NCBI GenBank assembly: GCA_000473305.1
Contig: CP006772.1
Location: 2,108,001-2,172,000, forward strand
Origin: Bacteroidales bacterium CF
GTDB taxonomy: Bacteria; Bacteroidota; Bacteroidia; Bacteroidales; UBA932
Reading direction: 5' to 3'
DNA: 64,000 nt
Part shown: positions 9,116-18,585 of the stretch, piece after piece
How positions within the stretch are numbered: the first letter of the stretch is position 1
How the letters are laid out: each line of letters opens with the position of its first letter
Position numbers and translations under genes: made by a program
The notes under the pieces: model-generated
The model's input: only the letters and a program-made list of their open reading frames with translations
Database searches by the model: none
What the model was told of the DNA's origin: nothing

Positions 9116-11098
9116 ATGAAAAAACTCAAGAAAAACTGGTTGCGCCACATAATACAGTGGGGAACCCTTCTTGCAATCATCATCTTTCTGACCAAGGTAT
9201 TCGGAAATGAGAGCGCCGATCCTGAAGCTTATTGCCCTATGGGGGGTATCGAGTCTTTAGGTACATATCTTGTTGCAGGCTCTATGGCATGTAGCATGTC
9301 TATGGCTCAGATAATGATGGGTATTGTTCTTGCCGTTGCTGTTATTCTGTTCAGCAAACTTTTTTGTGGCTACTTGTGTCCATTAGGTTGGGGCACCGAG
9401 TATCTTGGAAAGCTTCGCGAGAAGATGAAGATCAAGGAGCTCGTGATTAAGAGCGGCTCATTCCTCGACAGAGGCCTGAGACTCTTTAAATTCGCTCTTC
9501 TTTTCATCATTTTTTATTACACCATTAATGATTCTGAGCTTTTCTGCAAGAACTTCGACCCTTATTACGCAGCAGCAACAGGTTTCCAGGGTGAGATCAC
9601 ATTATGGATGGCAATAGCCGCCGTGGTGGTGTTCCTCTTGGGAAGTTTCTTTATAAAGATGTTCTGGTGCAAGTATATTTGTCCACTTGGAGCAATAAGC
9701 AATATCTTCAAGTTTACAATAACCTTCGTTGTTCTTGTCGGAATTTATGCATTACTCGGTTTCAGCGGACTTGCCGTTTCATGGGTTTACCTGCTTGCCG
9801 CTGCTTGCCTGATCGGTTATATCTGGGAGGCAATCTACATTGAGTCTAAGGTGTTCCCTCTTCTTAAGGTCAATCGTGACACAGATGCATGTAATAATTG
9901 CGGTCTCTGTGCAAAAAAATGTCCTTACAGCATTGATGTAGACAAGCTGACAACCGTTAAACATATTGACTGTACACTTTGCGGAGAGTGTGTGGCATCA
10001 TGCAACAAAGGCGCGTTGACATTCGGAAAGAAGAAGAGTTTCAGATGGCTGCCTGCAATACTTACAGTTATTATGCTTGCTGCGGCACTTTTGCTTGGCA
10101 AGGTTTGGGAACTGCCTACTATTGAGGTAAACTGGGCAGATGAATCTAAGATCGAGTCACTTGAGAAAACCGAAATTGACGGGCTTCATTCTGTAAAATG
10201 CTACGGAAGCTCTATGGCATTTAAGGCTCAGCTCGAAAAAGTACCGGGCGTATACGGAGTAGCTACATATGTTAAGAGAAGTACTGCTGTCATTCTTTAC
10301 AACCCGGCAGAGACTACACCTGATAAGATTAAAGAGGCGATATATACCCCTGTTAAGTTTAAAATAGCAACCCCTCCTGCAGGAGCGATGGTTAAGGTAA
10401 TTACCATATATACTGAAAAGATGTATGACAAGCTCGACCCTAACTATCTCGGCATGCAGTTCAGACTGACCAAGAAAGGTTATTACGGTCTTGAGACAGA
10501 ATACTCTTGCCCTCTTACAGTAAGACTTTATATGGATGTCAACGAGCCTGTAGACGAAACTTTTATCAAATCCACAGTAGAGATGAAAGAGCTCGAGATG
10601 CCAGTTCATGGTGGCGGAACCAAACTCACAGAGGTTGACTATGAATATGTCGGGATGTCTGATCAGACAGATACAATTACAAGGAGAGAGTTCCTTGAGA
10701 GACAAATGTACAAGTACGACAAGACCTTCAAGGACAATGCCGAGAAGTGGAGTGGCAAAGAAGAAGCTGTATACGAACTTGTTTATGAAGATCTTGACAA
10801 ACCGCTGATTACACGTAACATTCCATACCTTGCAAGTCACCTCTCTCTGATTGACGGATTTCTTGGCCTCGCAGTTGTCCTGAATGACAATGAGGAATTT
10901 GCTTTCAGAATTACATATTCAAAAGCAGCTCTTGATGACGAGAAAATCTGGGCTGCCCTGACCAAGGCAAAATGGACCATCAAATCCAAAGATGGAGAGA
11001 TCAGTGATGTAGATCCTAAATTTACATTCGAGAAAAAAGGTGCTACAATCGATGTAAAACCTGCTACAACAGAAGTTAAGACAAAGAAATCCAAGTAA
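9116..11098 (+). CDS. NapH/NosR-like polytopic ferredoxin with HMA-like domain
   Basis: 660 aa. Residues 1-230 hold several membrane segments and two cytoplasmic CxxxCP loops (CGYLCPLGW, CKYICPLGA), as in NapH/NosR. Residues about 255-300 contain two 4Fe-4S motifs (CNNCGLCAKKCP, CTLCGECVASC). After another membrane segment, residues about 355-420 resemble a heavy-metal-associated fold (HSVKCYGSS, then VPGVYGVATYVKRSTAVILYNP) with a single Cys. The last 240 residues are unrecognised and probably periplasmic. Likely an electron conduit across the inner membrane; partner unknown. Its TAA overlaps the next ATG (TAATG), so it is coupled to the S46 gene. Confidence 0.85.
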   Translation: MKKLKKNWLRHIIQWGTLLAIIIFLTKVFGNESADPEAYCPMGGIESLGTYLVAGSMACSMSMAQIMMGIVLAVAVILFSKLFCGYLCPLGWGTEYLGKLREKMKIKELVIKSGSFLDRGLRLFKFALLFIIFYYTINDSELFCKNFDPYYAAATGFQGEITLWMAIAAVVVFLLGSFFIKMFWCKYICPLGAISNIFKFTITFVVLVGIYALLGFSGLAVSWVYLLAAACLIGYIWEAIYIESKVFPLLKVNRDTDACNNCGLCAKKCPYSIDVDKLTTVKHIDCTLCGECVASCNKGALTFGKKKSFRWLPAILTVIMLAAALLLGKVWELPTIEVNWADESKIESLEKTEIDGLHSVKCYGSSMAFKAQLEKVPGVYGVATYVKRSTAVILYNPAETTPDKIKEAIYTPVKFKIATPPAGAMVKVITIYTEKMYDKLDPNYLGMQFRLTKKGYYGLETEYSCPLTVRLYMDVNEPVDETFIKSTVEMKELEMPVHGGGTKLTEVDYEYVGMSDQTDTITRREFLERQMYKYDKTFKDNAEKWSGKEEAVYELVYEDLDKPLITRNIPYLASHLSLIDGFLGLAVVLNDNEEFAFRITYSKAALDDEKIWAALTKAKWTIKSKDGEISDVDPKFTFEKKGATIDVKPATTEVKTKKSK

Positions 11099-13269
11099 TG
11101 AAAAATACAATCGGAAGGATTGTCACAATCCTCATTCTGCTCTCGGTATTCCAGGTATCGAGAGCCGATGAGGGAATGTGGCTGGTAAATCTTTTAGATA
11201 AGAATCTTACCCAGAAAATGAAGAAATCCGGCCTCAAGCTGGATCCGAAACTTATTTATGACGAATCGGGATCGGCAATCAGCAATGCTGTTGTTGCGCT
11301 CGATTTCGGCTGTACAGGAAGCATCATTTCAAATGAAGGGCTTCTTATAACAAACCACCACTGTGCCTACAGCGACATTCATGCATTAAGCACACCTGAA
11401 AAGAATTATCTTGAGGACGGCTACTGGGCAATGAATCGTGACCAGGAGATTCCTATCAAGGGAAAATCTGTTTTCTTTTTAAGAAAAGTGGTTGATGTAA
11501 CCGAAGAAATCAAACAGATTGCCGACTCTCTGAAAAGTAAAGGACAACCGGGTGGCATGAGAAAAATCTCAAGCATCATTGAACCGAGACATGCAAAAAT
11601 GTCCGGACTGGAGACATCTTGCAACTCAATGTGGAGAGGATCAAAATACTACATGTTCTACTATGAGGTATACACTGATATTCGCTTTGTCGGAGCACCT
11701 CCGGTATCAATAGCTGCCTTCGGCGGCGAGACCGACAACTGGGAGTGGCCTCAGCACAAAGGTGACTTTGCCCTTTACAGGGTTTATGGTGGCAAAGATG
11801 GAAAGCCTGCTGCATATTCAACAGAGAATGTGCCTATTACTCCAAAGAGAGTTCTCACAATCTCAACCAAAGGTGTAAAAGAGGGCGACTTTACAATGAT
11901 CATGGGATTTCCGGGAAGAACCAACAGGTACAACAACTCATTCGGGATACATGAGAAGGAGAAGGTAACCAACCCTATTTCAGTCTCAACAATGAGGAAC
12001 AAGCTGGATATAATGGACAGATGGATGAAGAGTGATCCTGAAATCCGTCTGAAATATGCAGATTATTACTTCGGCATTTCAAATGTCCAGGAATTACTTT
12101 CAGGAGAGGTTATCAACTTCAGACGCTTCGGTGTGGAGAAAATCATGCAGGAACGCGAGAAGGAGCTCCAGAGTTGGATTGACAGCGATCCTGACAGAAA
12201 AGCCAAATGGGGAGATCTTCTTGAGAAATTGTCTGTACGATATAAAGGAACCGAGAATGTGATGCGGGCTCAGAAATATTTTCAGAGTACTCTTGTCGGC
12301 GGTTACGGACTGATTGCAACAGGCAACAGGGCCGGATCTCTAAAAAGTTCAATGGAGAGAGACAACATAGATACTTTGCATGTCGGATCTCCAAAATATA
12401 AGGGATTCATCAAAGAGATAGAGACAATATACGCCCAATGTGATATGCGTGTGGAACGCGATGTTTTTAAATATTCCATGAAAACTTTTGTGGAAAACGT
12501 TCCGGAACAATATCGCGGCGATTATATCAACCAACTGGCAAAAGAGTATAACAACGATGGAGAGGCAATCGCAGAATACATCTTCAACAACTCCATACTA
12601 ACAAATCCCGGCAAGTTCAGAGAAGCTGTGAAAAAAGACCAGCCGACAACACTTTTCACAAACGATCCTCTTAGTATTATGAACAGATCCATTGGCATGA
12701 AACCATTCAACGAAGAGGTGTCAAAAGTTTGCCGCAAGGAGAGCATAAACGACCTTGAGGCATACTATACCAGAGCCATGTACCAGATGAACCTTGACAA
12801 AAACCGGGTTCAGTATCCGGATGCGAACTCGACAATGAGGCTGACATACGGTAACGTAGGCCCTATAAATCCTTCGGACGGCATATACTACAGTTCACAG
12901 AGCACCACACAGGGATTATGGGACAAGTACAATCCTGACGATTATGAGTTCAACATGAAACCTAAAATGATAGATCTGCTGACTAAGAAAGATTGGGGTG
13001 TATATGGCGAAAAAGGCAAAATGTACATAGATTTTCTTACCAACAACGATATAACAGGAGGCAACTCCGGCAGCCCTATTATGAATGCGAAAGGCGAGAT
13101 AATCGGTCTGGCTTTCGATGGAAACAAGGAGTCTCTTGCTTCAGATGCATATTTCCATCCGGAAATGAATAAGTGTGTCAATGTAGATATCAGATATGTG
13201 CTCTGGGTTATAGACAAATACGCCGGAGCCGGACATCTGATTAAGGAGATGAACATAACTAACAAATAA
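11098..13269 (+). CDS. S46 dipeptidyl-peptidase, second DPP7-type paralogue
   Basis: 723 aa, same family as the gene at 6748. Signal peptide ends near SRA-DEGMW. Catalytic landmarks: TNHHCAY (His87/88), GGETDNWEWPQHKGDFALYR, and GGNSGS (Ser657). The residue 18 positions after Ser is Gly675 (FDGN), again the DPP7-type state; no Arg as in DPP11. Translation is coupled to the membrane ferredoxin gene by a 1-nt overlap. Two paralogues of similar inferred specificity around one redox protein is an unusual arrangement. Confidence 0.94.
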   Translation: MKNTIGRIVTILILLSVFQVSRADEGMWLVNLLDKNLTQKMKKSGLKLDPKLIYDESGSAISNAVVALDFGCTGSIISNEGLLITNHHCAYSDIHALSTPEKNYLEDGYWAMNRDQEIPIKGKSVFFLRKVVDVTEEIKQIADSLKSKGQPGGMRKISSIIEPRHAKMSGLETSCNSMWRGSKYYMFYYEVYTDIRFVGAPPVSIAAFGGETDNWEWPQHKGDFALYRVYGGKDGKPAAYSTENVPITPKRVLTISTKGVKEGDFTMIMGFPGRTNRYNNSFGIHEKEKVTNPISVSTMRNKLDIMDRWMKSDPEIRLKYADYYFGISNVQELLSGEVINFRRFGVEKIMQEREKELQSWIDSDPDRKAKWGDLLEKLSVRYKGTENVMRAQKYFQSTLVGGYGLIATGNRAGSLKSSMERDNIDTLHVGSPKYKGFIKEIETIYAQCDMRVERDVFKYSMKTFVENVPEQYRGDYINQLAKEYNNDGEAIAEYIFNNSILTNPGKFREAVKKDQPTTLFTNDPLSIMNRSIGMKPFNEEVSKVCRKESINDLEAYYTRAMYQMNLDKNRVQYPDANSTMRLTYGNVGPINPSDGIYYSSQSTTQGLWDKYNPDDYEFNMKPKMIDLLTKKDWGVYGEKGKMYIDFLTNNDITGGNSGSPIMNAKGEIIGLAFDGNKESLASDAYFHPEMNKCVNVDIRYVLWVIDKYAGAGHLIKEMNITNK

Positions 13270-13292
13270 AGATCCTTTTAATAAAATTTATA

Positions 13293-16157
13293 ATGACCCT
13301 TTTTAATAAAGTTATCTGTACACTCATTCTCATAATGGGTGTACAGATTGGTTACTCTCAGAACCAGGGAGCAGCCAAACAAAAATTTGACAGGAGCGCA
13401 AAGCTGCCTACTGACAAAGAGTTTAAAATAGGCAAACTCGATAACGGAATGACTTACTACATCAGGAAAGGAACAACTCCGGCAGGACAAGCCGAGTTTT
13501 TCATTATCCACAATGTGGGGTCACTTCAAGAGAACGATAATCAGAGAGGTCTTGCACACTTTCTCGAACACATGGCCTTTAACGGAACCAAAAATTTCCC
13601 CAAGAAAAACCTTCTTGATTATTTTAACAAAGTTGGTGTACAGTTCGGCTACAATATAAACGCCTATACATCTATGGATAGGACAGTGTACAACATCTCG
13701 GCGGTTCCTGTACAAAGATCTTCCGTATTAGACACTGCCCTCTTGGCAATTCATGACTGGTCTCACTACATTTCATGTGAGCCTGCTGAGATTGAATCAG
13801 AAAGAGGTGTTATCCGCGAAGAGTGGAGACGTGGAGATGACGCCAGAACCAGGATGATGAAGGGCATAAACAAAGTAGTGCAGACAGGTTCCCGCTTCGC
13901 AGAAAGGGATGTAATCGGACTTATGGATGTGGTAAACAATTTCACACCAAAAACACTTACAGACTATTACCACAAATGGTACAGACCTGACCTTCAGGCC
14001 GTTGTTGTGGTGGGAGACATAGATGTCAACGATATGGAACAAAGAATAATCAAAAGATTCTCTGCGATTCCGACAACTCCAAATCCTGCCAAGAGAGAGA
14101 CATACGCCATTCCGGAAAATGTAGAGCCTATTGTAGGACTTATTACAGATCCTGAGAGTAAGTCATACTCAACAAGGTTAATTATAAAGATTCCTAATCT
14201 TTCAACCGAACAAAAACAGACAAATGAACTTGTTTATACAGATGTAATGCAAAGTCTGATTGCTGACATAATGAAAGAGAGAGTAGATGTTGCTGCTCAA
14301 GCAAAAGATGCTCCTTTCAGAAATTGCGTTCCTGTTTTTGGTCAGATGAATTATGCAATCACAACATTCACCATGACAACCATGCCTCTTTCTCAGGCTG
14401 AGATTATGAAGGCAACCAAAGGTATGTTGGCTGAGGTTGAGAGATTGACATACTATGGAGCAGAACCTGAGGAGCTTGAGAAAGCATTAAAGAACGCCAG
14501 AATAAACTTCACAAAGTACTATCAAAGGGGCAAAGATCCTAAGAACAGTGACAGGGTAAATCTTGTTGTTGAGAATTTCACCCGCAGCTACCCATTAATC
14601 ACTCAGGAGGATTACTACAAAATTGCCAAACAATGTCTTGAAAGCATAACCCTGGAAGATCTCAACACCAGTATCAGAAGTATGCTAACCAGGGAGAACA
14701 GGGTAATCGTGATTTTCATGCCTGAAGGTGACAAGAAGTATATGCCAACTAAGGAAGAAGTCATAAAACTTGCTTCAGAAATTGACGGTAAAGACCTTAA
14801 ACGATTTGAACCGATAAAAGAGCGTGGCCTCAATTTTAAAAATGAATTAAAACCGATAGCTCTTACATCAGTAAAAAAACTGACAAATAAGGATTTCAAG
14901 ACCCCTATTTACAAACAGCTTGATTCAACCGTTGAGATAACACTCGCAAACGGGACAAAGGTTATTTGGAACGAGCGCAAAGGTAAAGATAAGAATATCC
15001 AGGTGACAGCCTTCAGAAAGGGTGGCTATTCAACAGACATAGATGTCATGGATATCAAATTTGCCGACAGATTCGGATCATTAATCTCTGTTGATTCACT
15101 CTCAAAAGATCAGCTTGCAAAATGGTGCTTCCAGAGAAACGTTTCACTGAAATTCTCTCCTACCGAGAGATACAGCACGCTCTCCGGCAGTTTCGTACAG
15201 AGTAATGCAGAAGATTTCTTTAAGCTGCTCTATACCTCTCTTTCAGAGTGCACCGTTGACAAGAAAGATCTTGACAAATCAGTATTGAACTCTTTAAAGA
15301 GCCTCGAACAAGGAAAATCCGAGAATACAATTTATATGGACTCAATAGCCAAGCTTCGTTACACTACAAACAAGTATGGCGATGATCTGACCAAAGATTA
15401 TTTGAAGAAAGTCAATACTGAAAAAATAATATCACTTTATAATAAACTTTACAAGGGTATAAACGACTATATCTTCATCTTCTCAGGTCCGATGAGTGCA
15501 GAGAGTGCAAAACCACTTCTGGAAACATATATCTCCAACATACCTGTCAACAACGAATTACCTGCAACAGGCATCTCAAGGGATAATTTCAGGACAAAAG
15601 GAGAGGTTAACCTCAGGTACAAAGCCCCTAACCAATTAAGCACAAAAGCTTCGGTAACCAGATATTACTACTCGGGCATGGAATACAACACCTTCAACTC
15701 ACTAAACGGCAAATTCTTCTCCAACATTATGGGTGACAGATATATGGCATCTATTCGTGAAGAGAGGGGTGGTACATATCACGTAGGTTGCGAGGTTGAT
15801 CTTCAAATGAGACCTGCTCAGACAGCTGAGTGCAAAGTTGCGTTTGACACAGATCCTAAGCTTGTTGATGAGCTTCTTCAGGTAGTGCAGGATGATCTCG
15901 ACAAATTTGTCAAAGAGGGACCAACTGAGCAAGAGGTTGAAGCTTATAAGATTTATCTGAGAAAAAAATATGCTGCCGTAAACAAGAACGATTACTCGTG
16001 GATCTCTGTAATCAGCAATGCTCTGATGGGTTATCCGGCGCTCTCCGATCAGGAAGAGGAGTTCGTTGATACAATCACAGTCAAGAGTGTTCAGCAGTTT
16101 GCCAAAAATCTCACTAAAGAGAAAAACCGCATGACATTTGTCTTCGAACCCAAGTAA
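13293..16157 (+). CDS. M16 family zinc metallopeptidase (pitrilysin/PqqL-like)
   Basis: 954 aa, the fused double-domain form. A signal peptide (MTLFNKVICTLILIMGVQIGYSQ) sends it to the periplasm. The inverted zinc motif HxxEH is at residues 89-93 (HFLEH), with the downstream glutamate in ESERGVIREEW. The second half is the non-catalytic M16_C repeat region (RYYYSGMEYNTFNSL, REERGGTYHVGCEVD). It would degrade peptides released by surface proteases, complementing the two S46 enzymes just upstream, 23 nt away. Ends at a strong terminator. Confidence 0.93.
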   Translation: MTLFNKVICTLILIMGVQIGYSQNQGAAKQKFDRSAKLPTDKEFKIGKLDNGMTYYIRKGTTPAGQAEFFIIHNVGSLQENDNQRGLAHFLEHMAFNGTKNFPKKNLLDYFNKVGVQFGYNINAYTSMDRTVYNISAVPVQRSSVLDTALLAIHDWSHYISCEPAEIESERGVIREEWRRGDDARTRMMKGINKVVQTGSRFAERDVIGLMDVVNNFTPKTLTDYYHKWYRPDLQAVVVVGDIDVNDMEQRIIKRFSAIPTTPNPAKRETYAIPENVEPIVGLITDPESKSYSTRLIIKIPNLSTEQKQTNELVYTDVMQSLIADIMKERVDVAAQAKDAPFRNCVPVFGQMNYAITTFTMTTMPLSQAEIMKATKGMLAEVERLTYYGAEPEELEKALKNARINFTKYYQRGKDPKNSDRVNLVVENFTRSYPLITQEDYYKIAKQCLESITLEDLNTSIRSMLTRENRVIVIFMPEGDKKYMPTKEEVIKLASEIDGKDLKRFEPIKERGLNFKNELKPIALTSVKKLTNKDFKTPIYKQLDSTVEITLANGTKVIWNERKGKDKNIQVTAFRKGGYSTDIDVMDIKFADRFGSLISVDSLSKDQLAKWCFQRNVSLKFSPTERYSTLSGSFVQSNAEDFFKLLYTSLSECTVDKKDLDKSVLNSLKSLEQGKSENTIYMDSIAKLRYTTNKYGDDLTKDYLKKVNTEKIISLYNKLYKGINDYIFIFSGPMSAESAKPLLETYISNIPVNNELPATGISRDNFRTKGEVNLRYKAPNQLSTKASVTRYYYSGMEYNTFNSLNGKFFSNIMGDRYMASIREERGGTYHVGCEVDLQMRPAQTAECKVAFDTDPKLVDELLQVVQDDLDKFVKEGPTEQEVEAYKIYLRKKYAAVNKNDYSWISVISNALMGYPALSDQEEEFVDTITVKSVQQFAKNLTKEKNRMTFVFEPK

Positions 16158-16198
16158 CCACTCACTAATCACTATTCACTAATCACTATTCACTATAA
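16158..16198. repeat. short CACTATTCACTAATC tandem repeat
   Basis: Imperfect repeats of TCACTATTCAC/TAATCAC fill the gap after the M16 gene; similar TTCACT units occur at 17515-17600. Confidence 0.7.
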
Positions 16199-16216
16199 AG
16201 TGATTTTAGTGTAACA

Positions 16217-16255
16217 AAAAAACTCCCTGTCGATCTATCGCAGGGAGTTTTATTT
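16217..16255. terminator. bidirectional rho-independent terminator
   Basis: Perfect stem AAAACTCCCTG / CAGGGAGTTTT with an 11-nt loop, T-run on the plus strand and A-run (T-run on minus). Lies between the convergent M16 and TolC-like genes. Confidence 0.9.
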
Positions 16256-16265
16256 TGATTTTCGT

Positions 16266-17477
16266 TTACTCTAAAGTCAGATAATTCAGTTCGAGCACAG
16301 TATTGTTGTATTGAAACAGCCAGTCAAGAAACTCCAGTTCAATCTGAGTCACATTCTCAATACTCTCCACAAACCTGTAATAATCAATCTCCCCTCTGGC
16401 ATAGCCCTCTCTGGCCTCCTTCTCAATCTCGGCACTCATCTGCCTGCCTGTGGAGTAGTAATAATCCAGATGACTCTTGTATTTCTGCAGTTCTCCTTTC
16501 AACTCTTCAATTCTCAATATAAGTGAGGACTTGTAGTGCTCTTCAAATTTCTCGGAAGCCTCTATACCGATTTTACCACCCTTAATTCTCGCTTTCTGCT
16601 CCACGAAAAAGATAGGGATAGAGATCCCGGCTTCGTAAGAAGGGTAATTTTTCGCCCCGACAAACCTGTTAGAACCATTATAATATCCGAGGGTTATATC
16701 AGGCAACAATCTGTTTTTCTCCACCTTCAATAGGTTCCTATGCAGTTCTGTCTCTTGTTTTGCGTATTTCATACCCGGATTTGACTCAATATCTGTCCCT
16801 GCCAGCTGAAGCTCCTTGATCTCTCTGTAAGGGACAACAATCAATGTGTCAGTATTGACCAGAAGACGCAGCTTCCTGTACGCAAGCCTTGTGCTGTATG
16901 TGATATCGTTCATCACAATCTGAATCTGCTGATGTTTTGCCTTGGCATTTATCACGTCAAGACTGCCGGCCTCTCCCTTCTTAAATCGCTCTTCAACATT
17001 CTTTGTAAAATTTTGAAAGATTGTGTCAAGCATACGATATCGCATCAATTTTCCTATTTGATACTGTATCTCATAATATGAACGGGTTACATTCTTAATA
17101 AGCTCTTTCTCCTTAATTTCCAGATATCTTTTTGACAATTCACTCTCTGAGCGTGTAACCTTGTACTGCGATGCATAAAGTGTCGGGAAGCTGAAGCTCT
17201 GTTCAATGCCGAAAATTGATAAAGGATGATTATTTTCCGCCATGTTATTGGAATCATACGAATATGAAACAGTGGCCTTGTCAATAGTGAGAGCCGTCGG
17301 TATCAAAGCTTTGCTCTCCTCCACTTTCAGTTTATACGCATTGTACTCAATGTTATTCTTCAAAGCAAGCTGGATAGCTCTCTCCAAAGAGACTCCCCTC
17401 TTCTGTCCGGCAAGATTTAACGGAATTGAGAGGCAAAAAAGAACTATCAGGATAAACGAATAACGCAACTTAATCAT
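16266..17477 (-). CDS. TolC-family outer-membrane efflux protein
   Basis: 403 aa. N-terminal signal peptide (LIVLFCLSIPLNLAGQ) followed by GVSLERAIQLALKNNIEYNAY, the opening typical of outer-membrane efflux proteins, and long amphipathic helices including EKELIKNVTRSYYEIQYQIGKL and RFKKGEAGSLDVINAKAKHQ. About 403 aa fits CusC/CzcC-like members. It would form the outer-membrane tunnel of an efflux system, but no membrane-fusion protein or RND pump gene is adjacent, so its partner is not visible here. Confidence 0.88.
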   Translation of the reverse strand: MIKLRYSFILIVLFCLSIPLNLAGQKRGVSLERAIQLALKNNIEYNAYKLKVEESKALIPTALTIDKATVSYSYDSNNMAENNHPLSIFGIEQSFSFPTLYASQYKVTRSESELSKRYLEIKEKELIKNVTRSYYEIQYQIGKLMRYRMLDTIFQNFTKNVEERFKKGEAGSLDVINAKAKHQQIQIVMNDITYSTRLAYRKLRLLVNTDTLIVVPYREIKELQLAGTDIESNPGMKYAKQETELHRNLLKVEKNRLLPDITLGYYNGSNRFVGAKNYPSYEAGISIPIFFVEQKARIKGGKIGIEASEKFEEHYKSSLILRIEELKGELQKYKSHLDYYYSTGRQMSAEIEKEAREGYARGEIDYYRFVESIENVTQIELEFLDWLFQYNNTVLELNYLTLE

Positions 17478-17514
17478 TTTTCAATTTCTCAGATTTAAGG
17501 TTTTTAAATAAAAT

Positions 17515-17600
17515 TTTCACTCCTCACTTTTCACTTTTTCACTATTCACTCTTCACTATTCACTATTCACTATTCACTTTCTCACTCTTCACTTCCCTCA
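17515..17600. repeat. TTCACTA-type microsatellite
   Basis: About twelve imperfect copies of a 7-9 nt unit (TTCACTA, TTCACTC, TTCACTT) between two minus-strand genes; the downstream end overlaps the stop codon of the UPF0316 gene. Confidence 0.85.
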
Positions 17601-18161
17601 CTTCCCCAGCCTCCACCTCCTCAAAAAAGATTCAGACTTAGGAAATATGCCTTTTTGTTTTGACCTTACATCCTCCACAACAAAAAAGGCTTCAGGGTCA
17701 TATTCGTTTACTAGCACTTCAACATTTTTCATCGCTTTTCGCTCAATCACTGTCTCAACAATATCTATCTGTACCTGAGAACCCTGGCCGGCGATTGAGG
17801 TGGCACCATATCCATTGCTGTTCAGAGCAGCGACCATTCCCGCACCGCCTTTTCTTGTAAAAATCCTGACTAACAGAACCCCGAATGCAATACGCTGTTC
17901 AATCATGATTCCGACAAAGTTTCCTGTCGCATAACCTGCGGCATAGGAGACATAAGACAACATAGTGTTTGCCCTTGAGAATATTTCAGATATTACCACA
18001 ATCCATATCAAGACTTCAAAGAATCCTATGAATGGAGCTTTATACTTCTCCCCTTTTGAAACAAAAATGATTCTCAGGGTTCCAAGGGTCACATCCACAA
18101 TTCTTCCGAAGAAGATTATTACCGGCAACAGCCACGGGTATAAATCAAGAAAATCAAACAT
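17598..18161 (-). CDS. UPF0316/DUF2179-DUF5698 membrane protein
   Basis: 187 aa. Three predicted membrane helices near the N-terminus (WLLPVIIFFGRIVDVTLGTLR, IGFFEVLIWIVVISEIFS, SYAAGYATGNFVGIMIEQ) are followed by a soluble C-terminal DUF2179 domain (RKGGAGMVAALNSNGYGATS, IVETVIERKAMKNVEVLVNE). This is the usual plan of the UPF0316 family; function unknown, though DUF2179 is suspected of ligand sensing. Its 3' end runs into the TTCACT microsatellite. Confidence 0.9.
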   Translation of the reverse strand: MFDFLDLYPWLLPVIIFFGRIVDVTLGTLRIIFVSKGEKYKAPFIGFFEVLIWIVVISEIFSRANTMLSYVSYAAGYATGNFVGIMIEQRIAFGVLLVRIFTRKGGAGMVAALNSNGYGATSIAGQGSQVQIDIVETVIERKAMKNVEVLVNEYDPEAFFVVEDVRSKQKGIFPKSESFLRRWRLGK

Positions 18162-18209
18162 TTTTTTTATTTATTATTTACAAAGATAAGATTTAAAACA
18201 AAAATTAAT

Positions 18210-18217
18210 TACTTTTG
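18210..18217 (+). promoter_or_regulatory. tRNA-Leu promoter -7 element
   Basis: TACTTTTG matches TAnnTTTG and lies 17 nt before the tRNA start, a fitting distance for a short 5' leader. Confidence 0.6.
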
Positions 18218-18234
18218 CACTCCCTGACAAAGAA

Positions 18235-18321
18235 GCCCGGATGGTGAAATTGGTAGACACGCTGGTTTCAGGGACCAGTGGCCGCAAGGCTGTGCAGGTT
18301 CGAGTCCTGTTCCGGGCACCA
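18235..18321 (+). tRNA. tRNA-Leu (anticodon CAG)
   Basis: 87-nt class II tRNA. Acceptor GCCCGGA / TCCGGGC, D-arm with GGTAGACAC, anticodon stem CTGGT/ACCAG around the loop TTCAGGG (CAG), variable arm GGCCGCAAGGCT, T-loop TTCGAGT, and an encoded CCA end. It reads leucine codon CUG. Confidence 0.97.
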
Positions 18322-18325
18322 GACT

Positions 18326-18364
18326 AAAAACCAAGATATTGAATTCCAATATTTTGGTTTTTTT
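18326..18364 (+). terminator. terminator after tRNA-Leu
   Basis: Stem AAACCAAGATATTG / CAATATTTTGGTTT followed by a T-run, 5 nt after the tRNA end. Confidence 0.85.
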
Positions 18365-18405
18365 GTTTCCATAAAAATTCCGCAAAAATTCCGCAAGAAT
18401 AGAAA

Positions 18406-18503
18406 TAGCCGCTTTTTATATGTTGGAAATATGCCGTTTCAGGGCTGTCCATCCTTTGTCGCTTTGAAGGCATAAGCCTTAAAGACACTGATTTTTCTTA
18501 ACG
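18406..18503. repeat. repeat family A, partial copy A1
   Basis: Matches the left part of the long palindromic element at 48534-48835: TAGCCG start, TCAGGGCTGTCCATCC, then CATAAGCCTTAAAGACACTG and ATTTTTCTTAACG. The central and right arms are missing. No gene is visible between the tRNA terminator and the next CDS. Confidence 0.75.
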
Positions 18504-18585
18504 TGATTTGATTTCGTGTTTTTCCTGTCTGCGAATTTTCCTGCCTTATTTCTGATGAAATATTAGTAAAAGACTAATATATAGA

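Noticed and set aside
10157-10840. 227-aa frame antisense to the membrane ferredoxin gene
   Set aside because: Shadow frame over the C-terminal part of a well-supported gene; no motifs.
18235-18503. tRNA-Leu as integration site of an island reaching to the arsenic genes
   Set aside because: No integrase gene and no direct copy of the tRNA 3' end further on. Only a partial family-A repeat follows the tRNA.
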